From positions 62,001 through 126,000 of the forward strand of contig NZ_FWZT01000012.1 of assembly GCF_900177345.1 (NCBI RefSeq): DNA of 64,000 bases. The letters are read 5' to 3'. Below are positions 26,897-36,086 of the stretch, piece after piece. Source of the stretch: Pseudobacteriovorax antillogorgiicola (lineage in GTDB: Bacteria > Bdellovibrionota_B > Oligoflexia > Oligoflexales > Oligoflexaceae). Below the pieces are notes generated by a model, which saw nothing but the letters and a program-made list of their open reading frames with translations, was not told the DNA's origin and ran no database searches. The translations under genes and the position numbers were made by a program. Within the stretch, counting starts at the first letter, position 1; each line of letters opens with the position of its first letter.

Positions 26897-27856
26897 TTAC
26901 CAGCCGTAGTTTGGCTTCTTAGAGAAATGATGACGGCTTGTAATTTCCCGAATGGTGCCTGACTCAGAACGCATGACGATCGAGTGGGTCGTGGCACCAT
27001 AAGAGTTATAGCGAACACCCTTTAAGTAACTGCCATTGGTAACCCCAGTAGCCACGAACATAACATTACCACTAGCAAGCTCCTCATGAGAGTAAATCTG
27101 GTCGAAGTCTGTGATGCCCATCTTTCGAGCCCGCTCTTTCTCGTCTTCTTTACGGAACTTGAGGATACCCTGCATTTCGCCACCAAGACATCGTAGCGCT
27201 GCTGCTGCAATCACGCCTTCTGGAGCCCCTCCAACTCCCATGAGTAAGTCAACTCCCGTTTCACCTTGGGCCGTCGCAATTGCAGCTGAAACATCACCAT
27301 CACCGATCAAGCGAATTCGCGCTCCAGCCTCTCGTACTTCTGCAATTAGATCTTCATGTCTGGGGCGGTCCAAGATGATAACCATAAGGTCTTCCACATC
27401 CCGCCCTGTAGCCTCTGCTAGCTTCTTTACATTCCAAGTCGGCGATTCGCGGATATCAATAACCCCGCGCCCTTGAGGGCCGCAGGCCAACTTTTGCATA
27501 TAAGTATCGGGTGCGTGAAGAAAGTTCCCTTCTTCTGCAGCAGCAATCACAGCCAGTGCCTCACTTCGACCCTGAGCTGTGATTGAAGTTCCTTCCAAGG
27601 GGTCACATGCAATATCAATTTTGGGTCCTTGACCAGACCCCACCTTTTCCCCAATATACAGCATAGGAGCTTCGTCTCGCTCACCCTCGCCTATTTTGAT
27701 GGTGCCGTCGAAACTGATTGAATCAAAAGCCTTTCGCATCGATTCAACGGCTGCATGATCCGCCGCCTTTTCATCTCCACGACCAATCCAACGACCACAA
27801 GACAACGCCGCCGCTTCCGTAACCCGAACAAATTCTAACGCTAAGTTTCTATCCAT
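26897..27856 (-). CDS. glpX: Fructose-1,6-bisphosphatase, class II
   Basis: A 319-residue GlpX, the metal-dependent gluconeogenic phosphatase. It has GEGERDEAPMLYIGEKVG, the metal-site motif DPLEGTSITAQGRSEALAVI, and GVGGAPEGVIAAAALRCLGG, all typical. The ATG at 27856 (MDRNLALEFVRVTE) is where family conservation starts and has AAAGGG upstream. The in-frame ATG at 27904 adds 16 unconserved residues. Confidence 0.95.
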   Translation of the reverse strand: MDRNLALEFVRVTEAAALSCGRWIGRGDEKAADHAAVESMRKAFDSISFDGTIKIGEGERDEAPMLYIGEKVGSGQGPKIDIACDPLEGTSITAQGRSEALAVIAAAEEGNFLHAPDTYMQKLACGPQGRGVIDIRESPTWNVKKLAEATGRDVEDLMVIILDRPRHEDLIAEVREAGARIRLIGDGDVSAAIATAQGETGVDLLMGVGGAPEGVIAAAALRCLGGEMQGILKFRKEDEKERARKMGITDFDQIYSHEELASGNVMFVATGVTNGSYLKGVRYNSYGATTHSIVMRSESGTIREITSRHHFSKKPNYGW

Positions 27857-28124
27857 CTGCCAACCCTTTTTAAGAATTATGGAAGTTGCTCCGCAACCAG
27901 ACAAAGCATGACCCTGTCACATGTCCACCTTTATCGCGAATAATGACTCAAAAGTCAACGAACGAGCCTTTTGTCAATCGCCTTGGCACGAAAGCTCTGA
28001 AAACTTACAACATTCTCACCCAAGTTCATCAAAATCTACTCCCATCAAGGGTTTTAGCTGGAAATATTACAAGTAATAGATCGTAACTCAGCGGCTTCCA
28101 TTACCCTCTTCGCCAATGTATTTC

Positions 28125-29126
28125 CTATATCTGATCAATTCTTTTCCGAAGCTTTTCTGTGATCTTTTTTCCCTGGACGACAAACGCTTCCTTAGTTTTA
28201 CCCTGATAATCTTCTCCGAAAAGGTCGTAGTAGCTTTCAAAAATCGGCATATTTTGATTCATGAGGTCTTTGTCTGTACATGAGAAGCGAAAGCTAAAAA
28301 AGTTGGTATAGTCCCCAGGATAGATGACCATTCCCTGGAGAGCCCTAGCTGTGATCGAATAAAAGTTCTCCCGAGAAGCTTTGTGGGGCCTAGAATAGTG
28401 GATCAAATCGCTTTTTAGATCTTGATCGACCTGGTAAAAGCTAATGGAATCGTAGCGCATCCTAAGGCAAACATACTTGGCGATAGCCTTCCCTTGATTT
28501 GTCACACCGATCCGCAAAAGACAGTCGTAGTGATTACCATTGCTGGTGTCTGCCTCAACGTGCTCGACCTCAACCCCCCAAAAGACACCTATTTCAGGAA
28601 TATTCCGCTTCCCGAAGATAAACTCTAATTCGAAGTGTTCAGCAATCTTAAACGACTCTCCATAGCGCATGTAATAATGCTTCAAACCCTCGGATTCCGC
28701 ACGGTGAGGAGCCCTTGAAGACTTAGGAATATAGGAGACGACATACCCCAAGTCTCGCCGTTCATCCTCGAAGATGACTAAGTTTTCTGCTCCTTCCACG
28801 GATGGAGAAACAAGCCGAGAAATGTAGCTGTCTAGGTACTCTGCGAAACCACGGACATAGTGAATGGGATGTTTGGTACGCTCACTATTACCACTGCCAG
28901 GGGCACCGATTCCCCAGATGATAATACCGCTATCACTGTTGGCAAAGCCCGACAGCGCTTTCGAATAGTTTTTTCGATCTTCATCTGACAACCTAACCTC
29001 TCTAGGATGAGCCTTCCTTTTGAAATCGAGATGAAGGTCTTCCCGAACACCTTCCGCAACCCAACGATTGAGAAGTGAAAGGCCTTGATCAACAAACTGG
29101 TCAAAAAGGTCCCGCGCAGCATCCAT
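28125..29126 (-). CDS. Schlafen AlbA_2-domain protein
   Basis: A 333-residue protein whose N-terminal 140 residues form an AlbA_2/Schlafen domain: EDLHLDFKRKAHPRE (E-x4-DFK motif), KALSGFANSDSGIIIWGI and a later HYYMRYGESFKIAEH. Such domains are found in divergent ATP-binding/transcription-regulator-like proteins, in Schlafen nucleases and in some defence loci. The C-terminal 190 residues carry no motif I recognise. It is a single gene with no obvious operon partner. Only a weak ribosome site precedes the ATG. Confidence 0.75.
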   Translation of the reverse strand: MDAARDLFDQFVDQGLSLLNRWVAEGVREDLHLDFKRKAHPREVRLSDEDRKNYSKALSGFANSDSGIIIWGIGAPGSGNSERTKHPIHYVRGFAEYLDSYISRLVSPSVEGAENLVIFEDERRDLGYVVSYIPKSSRAPHRAESEGLKHYYMRYGESFKIAEHFELEFIFGKRNIPEIGVFWGVEVEHVEADTSNGNHYDCLLRIGVTNQGKAIAKYVCLRMRYDSISFYQVDQDLKSDLIHYSRPHKASRENFYSITARALQGMVIYPGDYTNFFSFRFSCTDKDLMNQNMPIFESYYDLFGEDYQGKTKEAFVVQGKKITEKLRKRIDQI

Positions 29127-29369
29127 AAGCTAGATCCCAAACATCGCAATCATCGTGTGAACTTGTTTTTATTCTAGGGTATCTATAAGCAAAAGAAAGA
29201 CAAAGAAACATTTATGAATGATTCAATGAACTTACAAGTAATGCTGTCTTTTATGCCCTCATCTGAATCTGGAAAAGAGCCGTGTAACCAGCCTTTTTAA
29301 CACTGTAAAGTAGGAGGCACTCACTTCTTGAAGATAAATTGCCGATAAATAAGAAGGGAGGATTCCGCA

Positions 29370-30236
29370 ATGAAAGCCACTTTGACCCATATTTTCTTGG
29401 GCCTTAGCCTAATCGCGTCTTGTCAGCCAAAGATCGAAGATCAACGAGACTCGGAGCCGAAGGCAATCCCAGTCGCAGCCGACAGTGAAGCTGCGATTGC
29501 CCCCAGTAATGTGAGCGGTGCCTACCTTTCTTGTGCAGAGCAAGAGGGCTCCTCTGAACTAACAATGAAATGCTCCTTGAGGGAAACCCAAAGTGGGCGA
29601 CAGATAGCCTTTCCCGAAGCATACGACAGCTTCTACTGGGATATTCAACGACAAGATCCACGCCTTAGACTGACTCAACGAGTCGGTGTCAACAGTGGTG
29701 AGCTTACTGTAACCTTCCAGGGAGTCCCGTTAGACGAAGCTCGACAGCTCGCTCAAAATAGCCAGATCAAACTTCAGCTTTTCGGTAACCTAGGCAGCTA
29801 CTTCGTGTCCGACATCATTGGCTCGGAATATGGAGTTCCCGCAAGCAAGGACTTCATTATTTTCCAACTGGGTGGCGCTGTGTTCAATCACTACGTGGAA
29901 GGCTCTACTCCTCTCAAACTACCAACGGCCTTTGCTCCTTACTCTGGTATTCAAGGTTGCTACTTAGCCTGTTACTCCAATAACAACTCAGGTGCGATAT
30001 ATGAGATCGATCAAGGGATTTTCGTGAAAGGTCAATACCGTGTGGAAGGGTATTATGACAGTAATATCTGCCGCCCGGTTGGCGATGAAACCCAGGAGAT
30101 TTCGGAGATTCAGCTATACTCCAACTATTGCCGCGATCACGTGCCTGCTTGTGCTGATGGTGAATGTTGGGCGGGTGGTGATACTGGTGGATGGTTTGGG
30201 CTTCTGCCACCTCCTGTGACAGTAAGCTCTCGCTAA
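29370..30236 (+). CDS. Lipoprotein of unknown function
   Basis: A 288-residue lipoprotein. The signal MKATLTHIFLGLSLIASC ends in lipobox IASC, followed by a low-complexity linker. The mature part has about ten cysteines, several paired near the C-terminus (GCYLACYS, NYCRDHVPACADGECWAGG), suggesting disulfides. The tail is glycine/tryptophan-rich. I recognise no domain. GGAGG lies upstream of the ATG. Confidence 0.7.
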   Translation: MKATLTHIFLGLSLIASCQPKIEDQRDSEPKAIPVAADSEAAIAPSNVSGAYLSCAEQEGSSELTMKCSLRETQSGRQIAFPEAYDSFYWDIQRQDPRLRLTQRVGVNSGELTVTFQGVPLDEARQLAQNSQIKLQLFGNLGSYFVSDIIGSEYGVPASKDFIIFQLGGAVFNHYVEGSTPLKLPTAFAPYSGIQGCYLACYSNNNSGAIYEIDQGIFVKGQYRVEGYYDSNICRPVGDETQEISEIQLYSNYCRDHVPACADGECWAGGDTGGWFGLLPPPVTVSSR

Positions 30237-30267
30237 GCTAGGCCATTTAACATACTTGCCTAGACCC

Positions 30268-30501
30268 CTAGGCGATCATACCAACCATATCATAATCGTT
30301 TAGAGCAGCCCTAGCTTGCTCACGATCCTGACTGCGGACAGAAACGGAAAACGATTTAAAACCGGCGAATGCCATATTAAGAGAGTTGCCCATGCTTTCG
30401 TAGACTTCTGAAACACGGGCTTGCAAACCTGCTCTGACTAGGTAGGAATGGACGACTTTCGCTTTTTCCATGCTATCGGACTTAAACACGATTGTTTCCA
30501 T
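30268..30501 (-). CDS. DUF2007-like small protein
   Basis: A 77-residue protein, METIVFKSDSMEKAKVVHSY followed by AGLQARVSEVYESMGNSLNM and VRSQDREQARAALNDYD. This is the ACT-like fold pattern of DUF2007 'putative signal transducing' proteins (a strand, an 'A...LR..GI.a' helix, a final 'd...A...l' helix). ATG 30501 has AAAGAGG upstream; the start at 30528 does not. Confidence 0.65.
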   Translation of the reverse strand: METIVFKSDSMEKAKVVHSYLVRAGLQARVSEVYESMGNSLNMAFAGFKSFSVSVRSQDREQARAALNDYDMVGMIA

Positions 30502-30632
30502 AAGAACCTCTTTGCGGTTGCTTTGCATCAGAAACGGTCATATCACACAAATGGTTGAGGTAGCTATTTAAGAATATGAAATCATTGAATAAATACACCC
30601 AGTTTATCTTAACCAAACAGCCAATAGAATGT

Positions 30633-30657
30633 AAAAAGGGAGGTTTAAAAACCTCCC
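30633..30657 (-). terminator. Rho-independent terminator of the NifA-like regulator
   Basis: On the minus strand, GGGAGGTTT and AAACCTCCC (30657-30638) form a nine-base stem followed by TTTTT (complement of 30633-30637). It lies 29 bases after the stop of the gene at 30686. Confidence 0.85.
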
Positions 30658-30685
30658 TCCAAACAGGAACTTAAGTGCCTAAGAT

Positions 30686-32251
30686 CTAGGAATTTTGCTT
30701 CTTGAACTTCCTAGGGTCGATTTTGTATTTCTTAGCACGCAAGCCCATAACTCGTTCTGTCAGCCCCAGTTCTCTAGCTGCTTTCGCCATATTTCCTTTT
30801 GTTTCTTTTAGGGCATCCAAAATAAGTTCTTTTTCCATGGAATCTAAAGTTGACTGCAGGTTGCTGCCTGCGTTCTTAGAGGTGTTCTCAGCCGTCTGCA
30901 AGCTTGGGGGCAGATGGTGACCACGAATCACTCCTTCATTGCTAAGTAAGACGGCTCGCTCAATACAGTTTTCTAGTTCCCGCACATTACCAGGCCAGTG
31001 ATAGCTGCTAAGCATGTCGATTGCTGGAGTTGAAATCCTGCGAATCGTTTTGTTGTGGACCTTACGATACTTTTCAACAAAGTAATCGGTGATGGGAATA
31101 ATGTCTGTCTTGCGCTCCCGCAATGGTGGAATGCTAATGGGGAAAACATTCAGGCGGTAGTAAAGATCTTGACGAAAATCACCTTTGTCGATCATCACTT
31201 CCAAATTTTGATTGGTTGCTGTTATCACTCGTACATCACACTTGATCGTGCTTTCTCCCCCAAGCCTTTCGAACTCCCTTTCTTGAAGAACCCTAAGCAA
31301 CTTGATTTGCGTTGTAAGAGAGATATCGCCTATCTCATCAAGGAAAATCGTACCACCGTTGGCAAGTTCAAAGCGGCCTTTCTTTTGAGCCTGCGCTCCA
31401 GTAAATGCACCTTTTTCATGACCGAACAACTCACTTTCAAGAAGGGTTTCCGGTAACGCTGCACAGTTTACTTTGATAAAGGGCTTCTCTCGCCTCGGGC
31501 TGTTCTTGTGCAAGGCATCAGCGATCAACTCCTTGCCCACTCCGCTTTCCCCTAAAATTAAAACGGACGTGTCTGTCGCAGCAACCTGCTCTAGAAGGCC
31601 AAAGACGCGCCCCATAGACTTTGAGTTGCCTATGATTGGCGACCGCTCAAAATCCCGAGGCATTGCTTGTTCATTGGCCTTTTCAGGTTCCAATTGCTGA
31701 TCCGGGTAGAAGCGATTGATCATAGCGCACTGAGCAAACATTAGCGCCAGAACCGACAAAAAGTTCATCTCGGCCTTAGGATCGAATGGTCCATAGCAGA
31801 CTTTGACAAAACTTAGGGTTCCCATTTTAAGCTCGCCAAGCTTGATAGGTAGACATAAGGCGTAGAGTTGAGCCTCGCGATCAACTTTGAACAAGCCTTG
31901 CTGTTTAACCTTGCTGACGGTTACGGGAACCATTTTCTGACGCCAGGTACTAAGAACTGATTTGGTTGCCACGCTCACTGTGTCCTCGATGGCAGGATCG
32001 ATAGGGCTTTCCCCCTTTAATCGAATCTCCTTACCAATATCAACGACACCGTCGATGAAATTGATACGGCCGCCAATAAGGTTGCAGCGCTTTTCCAAGA
32101 TGGTGAGAACGTCACGAATAGCTGCTTTGAAGCCATCGTTTCGTTCCAAGACGTGAGTTGCTAGCTTTAAGACCTCGATCTGGTTTTCTCGACCAGAAAA
32201 ATCATCGAACGTACGGGCTAGCATCGAGGTCGACTCTAATTCAGGGTTCAT
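30686..32251 (-). CDS. NifA-like sigma-54-dependent transcriptional activator (GAF-AAA+-Fis)
   Basis: A 521-residue enhancer-binding protein. Residues about 25-180 are a GAF-type sensor with NifA-like layout ([20 protein letters not shown]). The AAA+ domain follows the linker [15 protein letters not shown], with Walker A GESGVGKE, the sigma-54 contact loop [13 protein letters not shown] and Walker [13 protein letters not shown]. The C-terminal Fis helix-turn-helix is [25 protein letters not shown] precedes ATG 32251. It is divergent from the MoxR/VWA pair across a 369-base gap. No nitrogenase genes are present, so NifA function itself is not implied. Confidence 0.92.
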   Translation of the reverse strand: MNPELESTSMLARTFDDFSGRENQIEVLKLATHVLERNDGFKAAIRDVLTILEKRCNLIGGRINFIDGVVDIGKEIRLKGESPIDPAIEDTVSVATKSVLSTWRQKMVPVTVSKVKQQGLFKVDREAQLYALCLPIKLGELKMGTLSFVKVCYGPFDPKAEMNFLSVLALMFAQCAMINRFYPDQQLEPEKANEQAMPRDFERSPIIGNSKSMGRVFGLLEQVAATDTSVLILGESGVGKELIADALHKNSPRREKPFIKVNCAALPETLLESELFGHEKGAFTGAQAQKKGRFELANGGTIFLDEIGDISLTTQIKLLRVLQEREFERLGGESTIKCDVRVITATNQNLEVMIDKGDFRQDLYYRLNVFPISIPPLRERKTDIIPITDYFVEKYRKVHNKTIRRISTPAIDMLSSYHWPGNVRELENCIERAVLLSNEGVIRGHHLPPSLQTAENTSKNAGSNLQSTLDSMEKELILDALKETKGNMAKAARELGLTERVMGLRAKKYKIDPRKFKKQNS

Positions 32252-32620
32252 AATAAACTCCCTTTATTTGACCTGATCTTGTTTCCGAACCATTGTTGTG
32301 GATTGGCCAACCCGTCACAAAAAATCCAACTAATTTGTTGTTGTACTTATAGCCTCAATTTCTGCCGCGATCGACCAATTTATGGAAAAAAGCAACAATT
32401 TTATATCAGATTTATCTACATTCTTGTAGGTTTTAATCTGTGAAAAGTTCAACAGTCCCGTGTTTTACAAAGATTTTCCTAAATCTACATCATTTTGCCT
32501 GGATAAATGTTGTAAATTTTCAGAATTTCCGTGCTGTAAGATGCTATATTGACTAGCTGTTTTTTTGATCTTCACCTCGTTAAGATTCAAATGCTTTTGA
32601 TAACTGCGAGGTAGTAGCCA
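32252..32620. promoter_or_regulatory. Divergent intergenic region between NifA-like gene and MoxR gene
   Basis: 369 bases, AT-rich, without a gene. I find no sigma-54 GG-N10-GC element. A hairpin at its right end covers the ribosome site of the MoxR gene (listed separately). Promoters for both divergent genes must lie here. Confidence 0.6.
32574..32612 (+). promoter_or_regulatory. Hairpin masking the ribosome-binding site of the MoxR gene
   Basis: ACCTCG (32574-32579) pairs with CGAGGT (32607-32612), and TTA (32580-32582) continues with TAA (32601-32603) across a three-base bulge. The 3' arm contains GAGGT, the Shine-Dalgarno of the ATG at 32621. The stem is AT-containing and moderate in strength, as in thermosensor or ligand-gated leaders. 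Confidence 0.5.
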
Positions 32621-33463
32621 ATGTCCCAAAACATGTCATTTCAAAGTAGTAATTCATACATAGCTTCAGACGAGCTAATAGAAATTGTTAATGTCGCGGT
32701 TGATTTAGAGCGCCCCCTTCTTATTCGCGGTGAACCAGGTACTGGAAAAACCCTACTAGCTAGAGCAGTGGCAGAATCCCTGCAAATGCCGCTACTAACT
32801 TGGCATGTAAAGTCCACGTCAAAGGCCCAGGATGGGCTCTACGTTTACGACACCGTGCAACGTTTGAATGACTCACGCTTCGGCAGTGGAGACGTGAGTA
32901 ATATAAAGGACTACATCAAGCTAGGTCCTCTAGGCCAAGCATTTCAAGGTGATCAACGAACCATCGTTCTCATTGACGAAATCGACAAGGCTGATATTGA
33001 GTTTCCTAATGACCTGCTTCACGAATTGGATGCAATGAGCTTTCACATCCCAGAAACAGGAGAAACGATCGCTGCACAGAAAAGGCCGGTCATCATTATC
33101 ACATCCAATGCTGAAAAGGAGCTTCCCGACGCATTTTTGCGGCGTTGTGTGTTTCATTACATATCGTTTCCTGATCAGGCGCAAATGGAAAAGATAGTAA
33201 AAGTACACCATCCGGACATCGAACAAAAATTGATCGATCAATGCCTAGTCAAGTTCTACTGGCTCAGGGAGCAGGATCAAATTCGCAAAAAACCTTCGAC
33301 ATCAGAGTTAGTCGATTGGATCGGTGCCTTGGCGCGATCAGGAATTCCCTTGAAAAGGCTCGAAAAGGACATTCCTTTCATGGGTATTCTGCTGAAGAAA
33401 GAGCAAGACTTGCAGGCACTCAACAATCGCGGTGCCCCGTCCGGCCGATCACGGTTTCTTTAA
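32621..33463 (+). CDS. MoxR-family AAA+ ATPase
   Basis: A 280-residue ATPase. Walker A is RGEPGTGKTLLARAVAE near residue 37, Walker B IVLIDEIDKAD near residue 116, with sensor region IITSNAEKELPDAFLRRC. MoxR ATPases act as chaperones with VWA proteins, often in metal-cofactor insertion (CoxD/CoxE). The partner VWA gene starts 25 bases after the stop, so they form an operon. Confidence 0.9.
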   Translation: MSQNMSFQSSNSYIASDELIEIVNVAVDLERPLLIRGEPGTGKTLLARAVAESLQMPLLTWHVKSTSKAQDGLYVYDTVQRLNDSRFGSGDVSNIKDYIKLGPLGQAFQGDQRTIVLIDEIDKADIEFPNDLLHELDAMSFHIPETGETIAAQKRPVIIITSNAEKELPDAFLRRCVFHYISFPDQAQMEKIVKVHHPDIEQKLIDQCLVKFYWLREQDQIRKKPSTSELVDWIGALARSGIPLKRLEKDIPFMGILLKKEQDLQALNNRGAPSGRSRFL

Positions 33464-33487
33464 CAGCACTTCCGGAAAGGCTAACTG

Positions 33488-34663
33488 ATGTTCATTGAAT
33501 TTATGTTCCACTTAAGGGACCGTGGCCTAAAGGTAGGAACAAGCGAGTGGCTTACTTTAATTGAAGCCCTTGCAAGGGGGCATGCAGATGAGTCGGTGAC
33601 CAAATTCTATTTTTTAGCACGTTCGATTTGTTGCTTGTCAGAAATGGAGTTCGACAGCTTTGACCAAAGCTTTATGGAATTTTTTCACGACGTGGAAGTG
33701 ACTCAATCCATCAAAGACGACTTTTACGAGTGGCTTAAAGAGGCGAAACCACCCCGCCATCTGACAGAAGAGCAAAAAGCCATGATGGAAGCGCTGAATC
33801 TGAAAGAAGTGCGCGATCTATTTGAACAGCGTCTGAAGGAGCAGCAGGAAAGACATGATGGTGGCAACCGGTGGATCGGCACTGGAGGAGCAAGCCCCTT
33901 TGGACACGGAGGCTTTAACCCTGCGGGTATCCGTGTGGGCGGTCCAGGCAAACACGGCATGGCCATGCAAATTGCTGCCCGAAGGCAGTTCAAGAATTTC
34001 CGCAAGGATTTGGTTTTAGACACACGGCAGATTGGGCTGGCCTTAAAAAAACTTCGCCAGTGGGGTCGCGAAGGCAGCCGTGAGGAGCTAGATATTGAAG
34101 CGACAATCGACGCGACTGGCAAAAATGCTGGTGAGATTGAGCTTATTTTTAAACCAGAACGCCGAAACACTGTGAAGCTTCTCCTATTGATGGACGTCGG
34201 TGGTTCCATGACCTACCATAGTCGGGTCTGTGAACTGCTATTTTCTGCCGCTTTTAACTCTGCACATTTCAAACAGTTCAAACACTACTACTTCCACAAC
34301 TGTCCCTACGAGACTCTCTATAGCGATATCGAGATGGAAGAAGGCAGCCAAACTCTTGATGTCCTAAGGGAACTGGATGATTCCTGGTTTGTGTTTGTTG
34401 TGGGTGATGCAGCCATGAGCCCCTATGAACTAACGGAAGTAGGTGGTGCCATCGACTATTACCATCAAAATACCGAGCCTGGAATCCTTTGGGTCAAGCG
34501 GATCAAGGACCACTTTCCGAGGTCTGTATGGTTGAATCCTGAGCCGCGGAGCTATTGGCAAATCCCTTCCAATATGATCGTCCGCAAGGTGTTTCCCGAA
34601 ATGTTTCCTATGACTATTGAAGGTATCGAGGAGGCAATTGCTGAATTAAAACGACCTCGCTAG
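33488..34663 (+). CDS. VWA-domain protein, CoxE-like partner of the MoxR ATPase
   Basis: A 391-residue protein. The N-terminal half is helical, with a glycine-rich linker near residues 130-155 (GGNRWIGTGGASPFGHGGFN). The C-terminal von Willebrand A domain begins at VKLLLLMDVGGSMTYHSR, whose DVGGS MIDAS motif replaces DxSxS as is usual in this CoxE-like subgroup. VVGDAAMSPYELTEVGGAID follows. It should be the adaptor of the upstream ATPase; the client is unknown. Its stop overlaps the convergent cytochrome gene by four bases. Confidence 0.88.
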   Translation: MFIEFMFHLRDRGLKVGTSEWLTLIEALARGHADESVTKFYFLARSICCLSEMEFDSFDQSFMEFFHDVEVTQSIKDDFYEWLKEAKPPRHLTEEQKAMMEALNLKEVRDLFEQRLKEQQERHDGGNRWIGTGGASPFGHGGFNPAGIRVGGPGKHGMAMQIAARRQFKNFRKDLVLDTRQIGLALKKLRQWGREGSREELDIEATIDATGKNAGEIELIFKPERRNTVKLLLLMDVGGSMTYHSRVCELLFSAAFNSAHFKQFKHYYFHNCPYETLYSDIEMEEGSQTLDVLRELDDSWFVFVVGDAAMSPYELTEVGGAIDYYHQNTEPGILWVKRIKDHFPRSVWLNPEPRSYWQIPSNMIVRKVFPEMFPMTIEGIEEAIAELKRPR

Positions 34664-35148
34664 AGAAAATTATTCGCCTGCCAGTCATTTAAAAGTTTAA
34701 GGATTGCGTCGCGGGCTATGCGATCACCACCGGGTGGCATTGGATTGACATCATCATTGACTCTACCCAAGAATCCGTTTGTTACTGGGTCAGGGTCGCT
34801 TCCAAGGGCAGCTTGTAGCGTCGCTTGAGTATCGAGTGGTAGGAAAGCTGCGGCTCCGGCACCGTTATGACACCCGACACAGGCATCCTGTATGATAGGT
34901 GCAACAACTTCGACGTAAGTTACGGTCAACACCGCATCGTTATCCACATTTTCTTGATTGCCTTCATCAGCAGTATCTGCCGAGTCTTGGTTGGTATCGG
35001 AATCTTGCTGGCCAGCTTCAGCGTCAGAGCTGAGCCCGCTAGGACGCGAACTTGATGATGGAAGAACTCTTTGGTTTTCGCCTTCTGCACAGGCGCTCGC
35101 CAAAAGCAGATAGATAAGTAATAAAGATAGCTTCATATTGGTCCCCAT
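34660..35148 (-). CDS. Lipoprotein with single c-type haem (cytochrome c-like)
   Basis: A 162-residue protein. The signal MKLSLLLIYLLLASAC leads to a probable lipid-modified cysteine, then a Ser/Asp/Gln-rich linker of about 60 residues. The C-terminal domain has haem motif ACVGCHNG and a likely axial methionine in NPMPPGGD. Haem-binding PSD/planctomycete-cytochrome-like domains have this CxxCH...MPPG layout. I chose ATG 35148 (AGAGG upstream); 35136 is also possible. Confidence 0.75.
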   Translation of the reverse strand: MGTNMKLSLLLIYLLLASACAEGENQRVLPSSSSRPSGLSSDAEAGQQDSDTNQDSADTADEGNQENVDNDAVLTVTYVEVVAPIIQDACVGCHNGAGAAAFLPLDTQATLQAALGSDPDPVTNGFLGRVNDDVNPMPPGGDRIARDAILKLLNDWQANNFL

Positions 35149-35267
35149 GTTACCTCTCGCCATTCACGTTATCGGGCAGCTAGGGCTGAAGCTTGAAAAC
35201 TTCCTCTAAGAGGCTGCTATCGCTGTCTTTTTAAGACAGAATCCAAACTTTTTTTCGCGTTTTTAAA

Positions 35268-35957
35268 TCACTGGCTAAGAGGCTTTCGAAATCCCGCTGG
35301 TAAGGCCTCTAATTGCTGGGTGCTTTCAAGAATAATAAGAACCTGGCTTCGATTCTCATACCCTTCCAACGCCAGGAAATCGGGAAGAAATAAACAGAAA
35401 TCACGGCGAGTTATAAGGCTATATAGGGGGTAGAAGAGAGGTAGTGTTGATTGGATCTTGTCTTCCTGCTGACAAGCCATCGCCAAGGGGTGTTGGGACT
35501 CTACAACCAAAGTTTTTTCTTCTTCAGGGGGAGAGCTGAGAAAGTACGGACTCATTAGCAATAAAACCAAAACAACCCCCAAGCTCCGTGCGAGATTGGA
35601 GTCATTGGAAAGCCTCTTGCCAGCCCTATAAATGAGAGGTGAGATGGCAGTCGCTAAAGCTACACCTGCCAGAATAAAAAACCATCGAAAGCTGGTGCCC
35701 GCCGCTCCTTGGCGATAGTAGCCAAGAATCAATGCAATGTAGGCAACGATTGGAGACCCATGGAATAAGAAAGCAAAGCGGGGGCTTCGATCACGCCAAA
35801 AATATCTAAACCCGCGAGCGAGGGCCATGCAAAAAACAAAGAAAAGAAGGCTTGGAAACGCAATAATCACGATTTCAACAAAGGAACTCTTAGGGTTTAA
35901 GAGCAATTGAAAAAGCAGCAAAACAAAGAAAATAATCGGACTGATGAAAGTCTGCAA
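35268..35957 (-). CDS. Inner-membrane protein of unknown function
   Basis: A 229-residue protein with about five hydrophobic helices: an N-terminal IIFFVLLLFQLLL, then IVIIAFPSLLFFVFCMALA, SPIVAYIALILGYY, WFFILAGVALATAIS and LGVVLVLLLMSPYFL. A C-terminal soluble tail of about 75 residues follows and contains two cysteines. I do not recognise the family. The TTG start at 35957 has GGGAG upstream. Confidence 0.6.
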   Translation of the reverse strand: MQTFISPIIFFVLLLFQLLLNPKSSFVEIVIIAFPSLLFFVFCMALARGFRYFWRDRSPRFAFLFHGSPIVAYIALILGYYRQGAAGTSFRWFFILAGVALATAISPLIYRAGKRLSNDSNLARSLGVVLVLLLMSPYFLSSPPEEEKTLVVESQHPLAMACQQEDKIQSTLPLFYPLYSLITRRDFCLFLPDFLALEGYENRSQVLIILESTQQLEALPAGFRKPLSQ

Positions 35958-36038
35958 ACACTGTACTCCCGGTTTCCTGATTGAAGCGCCAAAACCGAGA
36001 CGCTACCAAAACCCTAGCCACGAAACAAGCATTTGCAG

Positions 36039-36059
36039 CGTGGCCCCAAAGGGGTCACG
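36039..36059. other. GC-rich hairpin between two minus-strand genes
   Basis: CGTGGCCCC (36039-36047) pairs with GGGGTCACG (36051-36059) with one G-T pair and an AAA loop. There is no T run on either strand. It lies between the PilZ gene stop and the membrane-protein start and could attenuate read-through. Confidence 0.4.
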
Positions 36060-36086
36060 GTTATTTCCAATAAAATCAGTAATTTA

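Noticed and set aside
30258-30273. GCCTAG/CTAGGC hairpin after the 29370 lipoprotein gene
   Set aside because: Only six pairs, overlaps the stop of the opposing gene, and has no T run on either strand.
32252-32573. Possible sigma-54 promoter between the NifA-like and MoxR genes
   Set aside because: Expected from context, but no GG-N10-GC element was found on reading.
33724-34209. 161-codon minus-strand frame opposite the VWA gene
   Set aside because: Proline/serine/arginine-rich shadow translation of a conserved gene.
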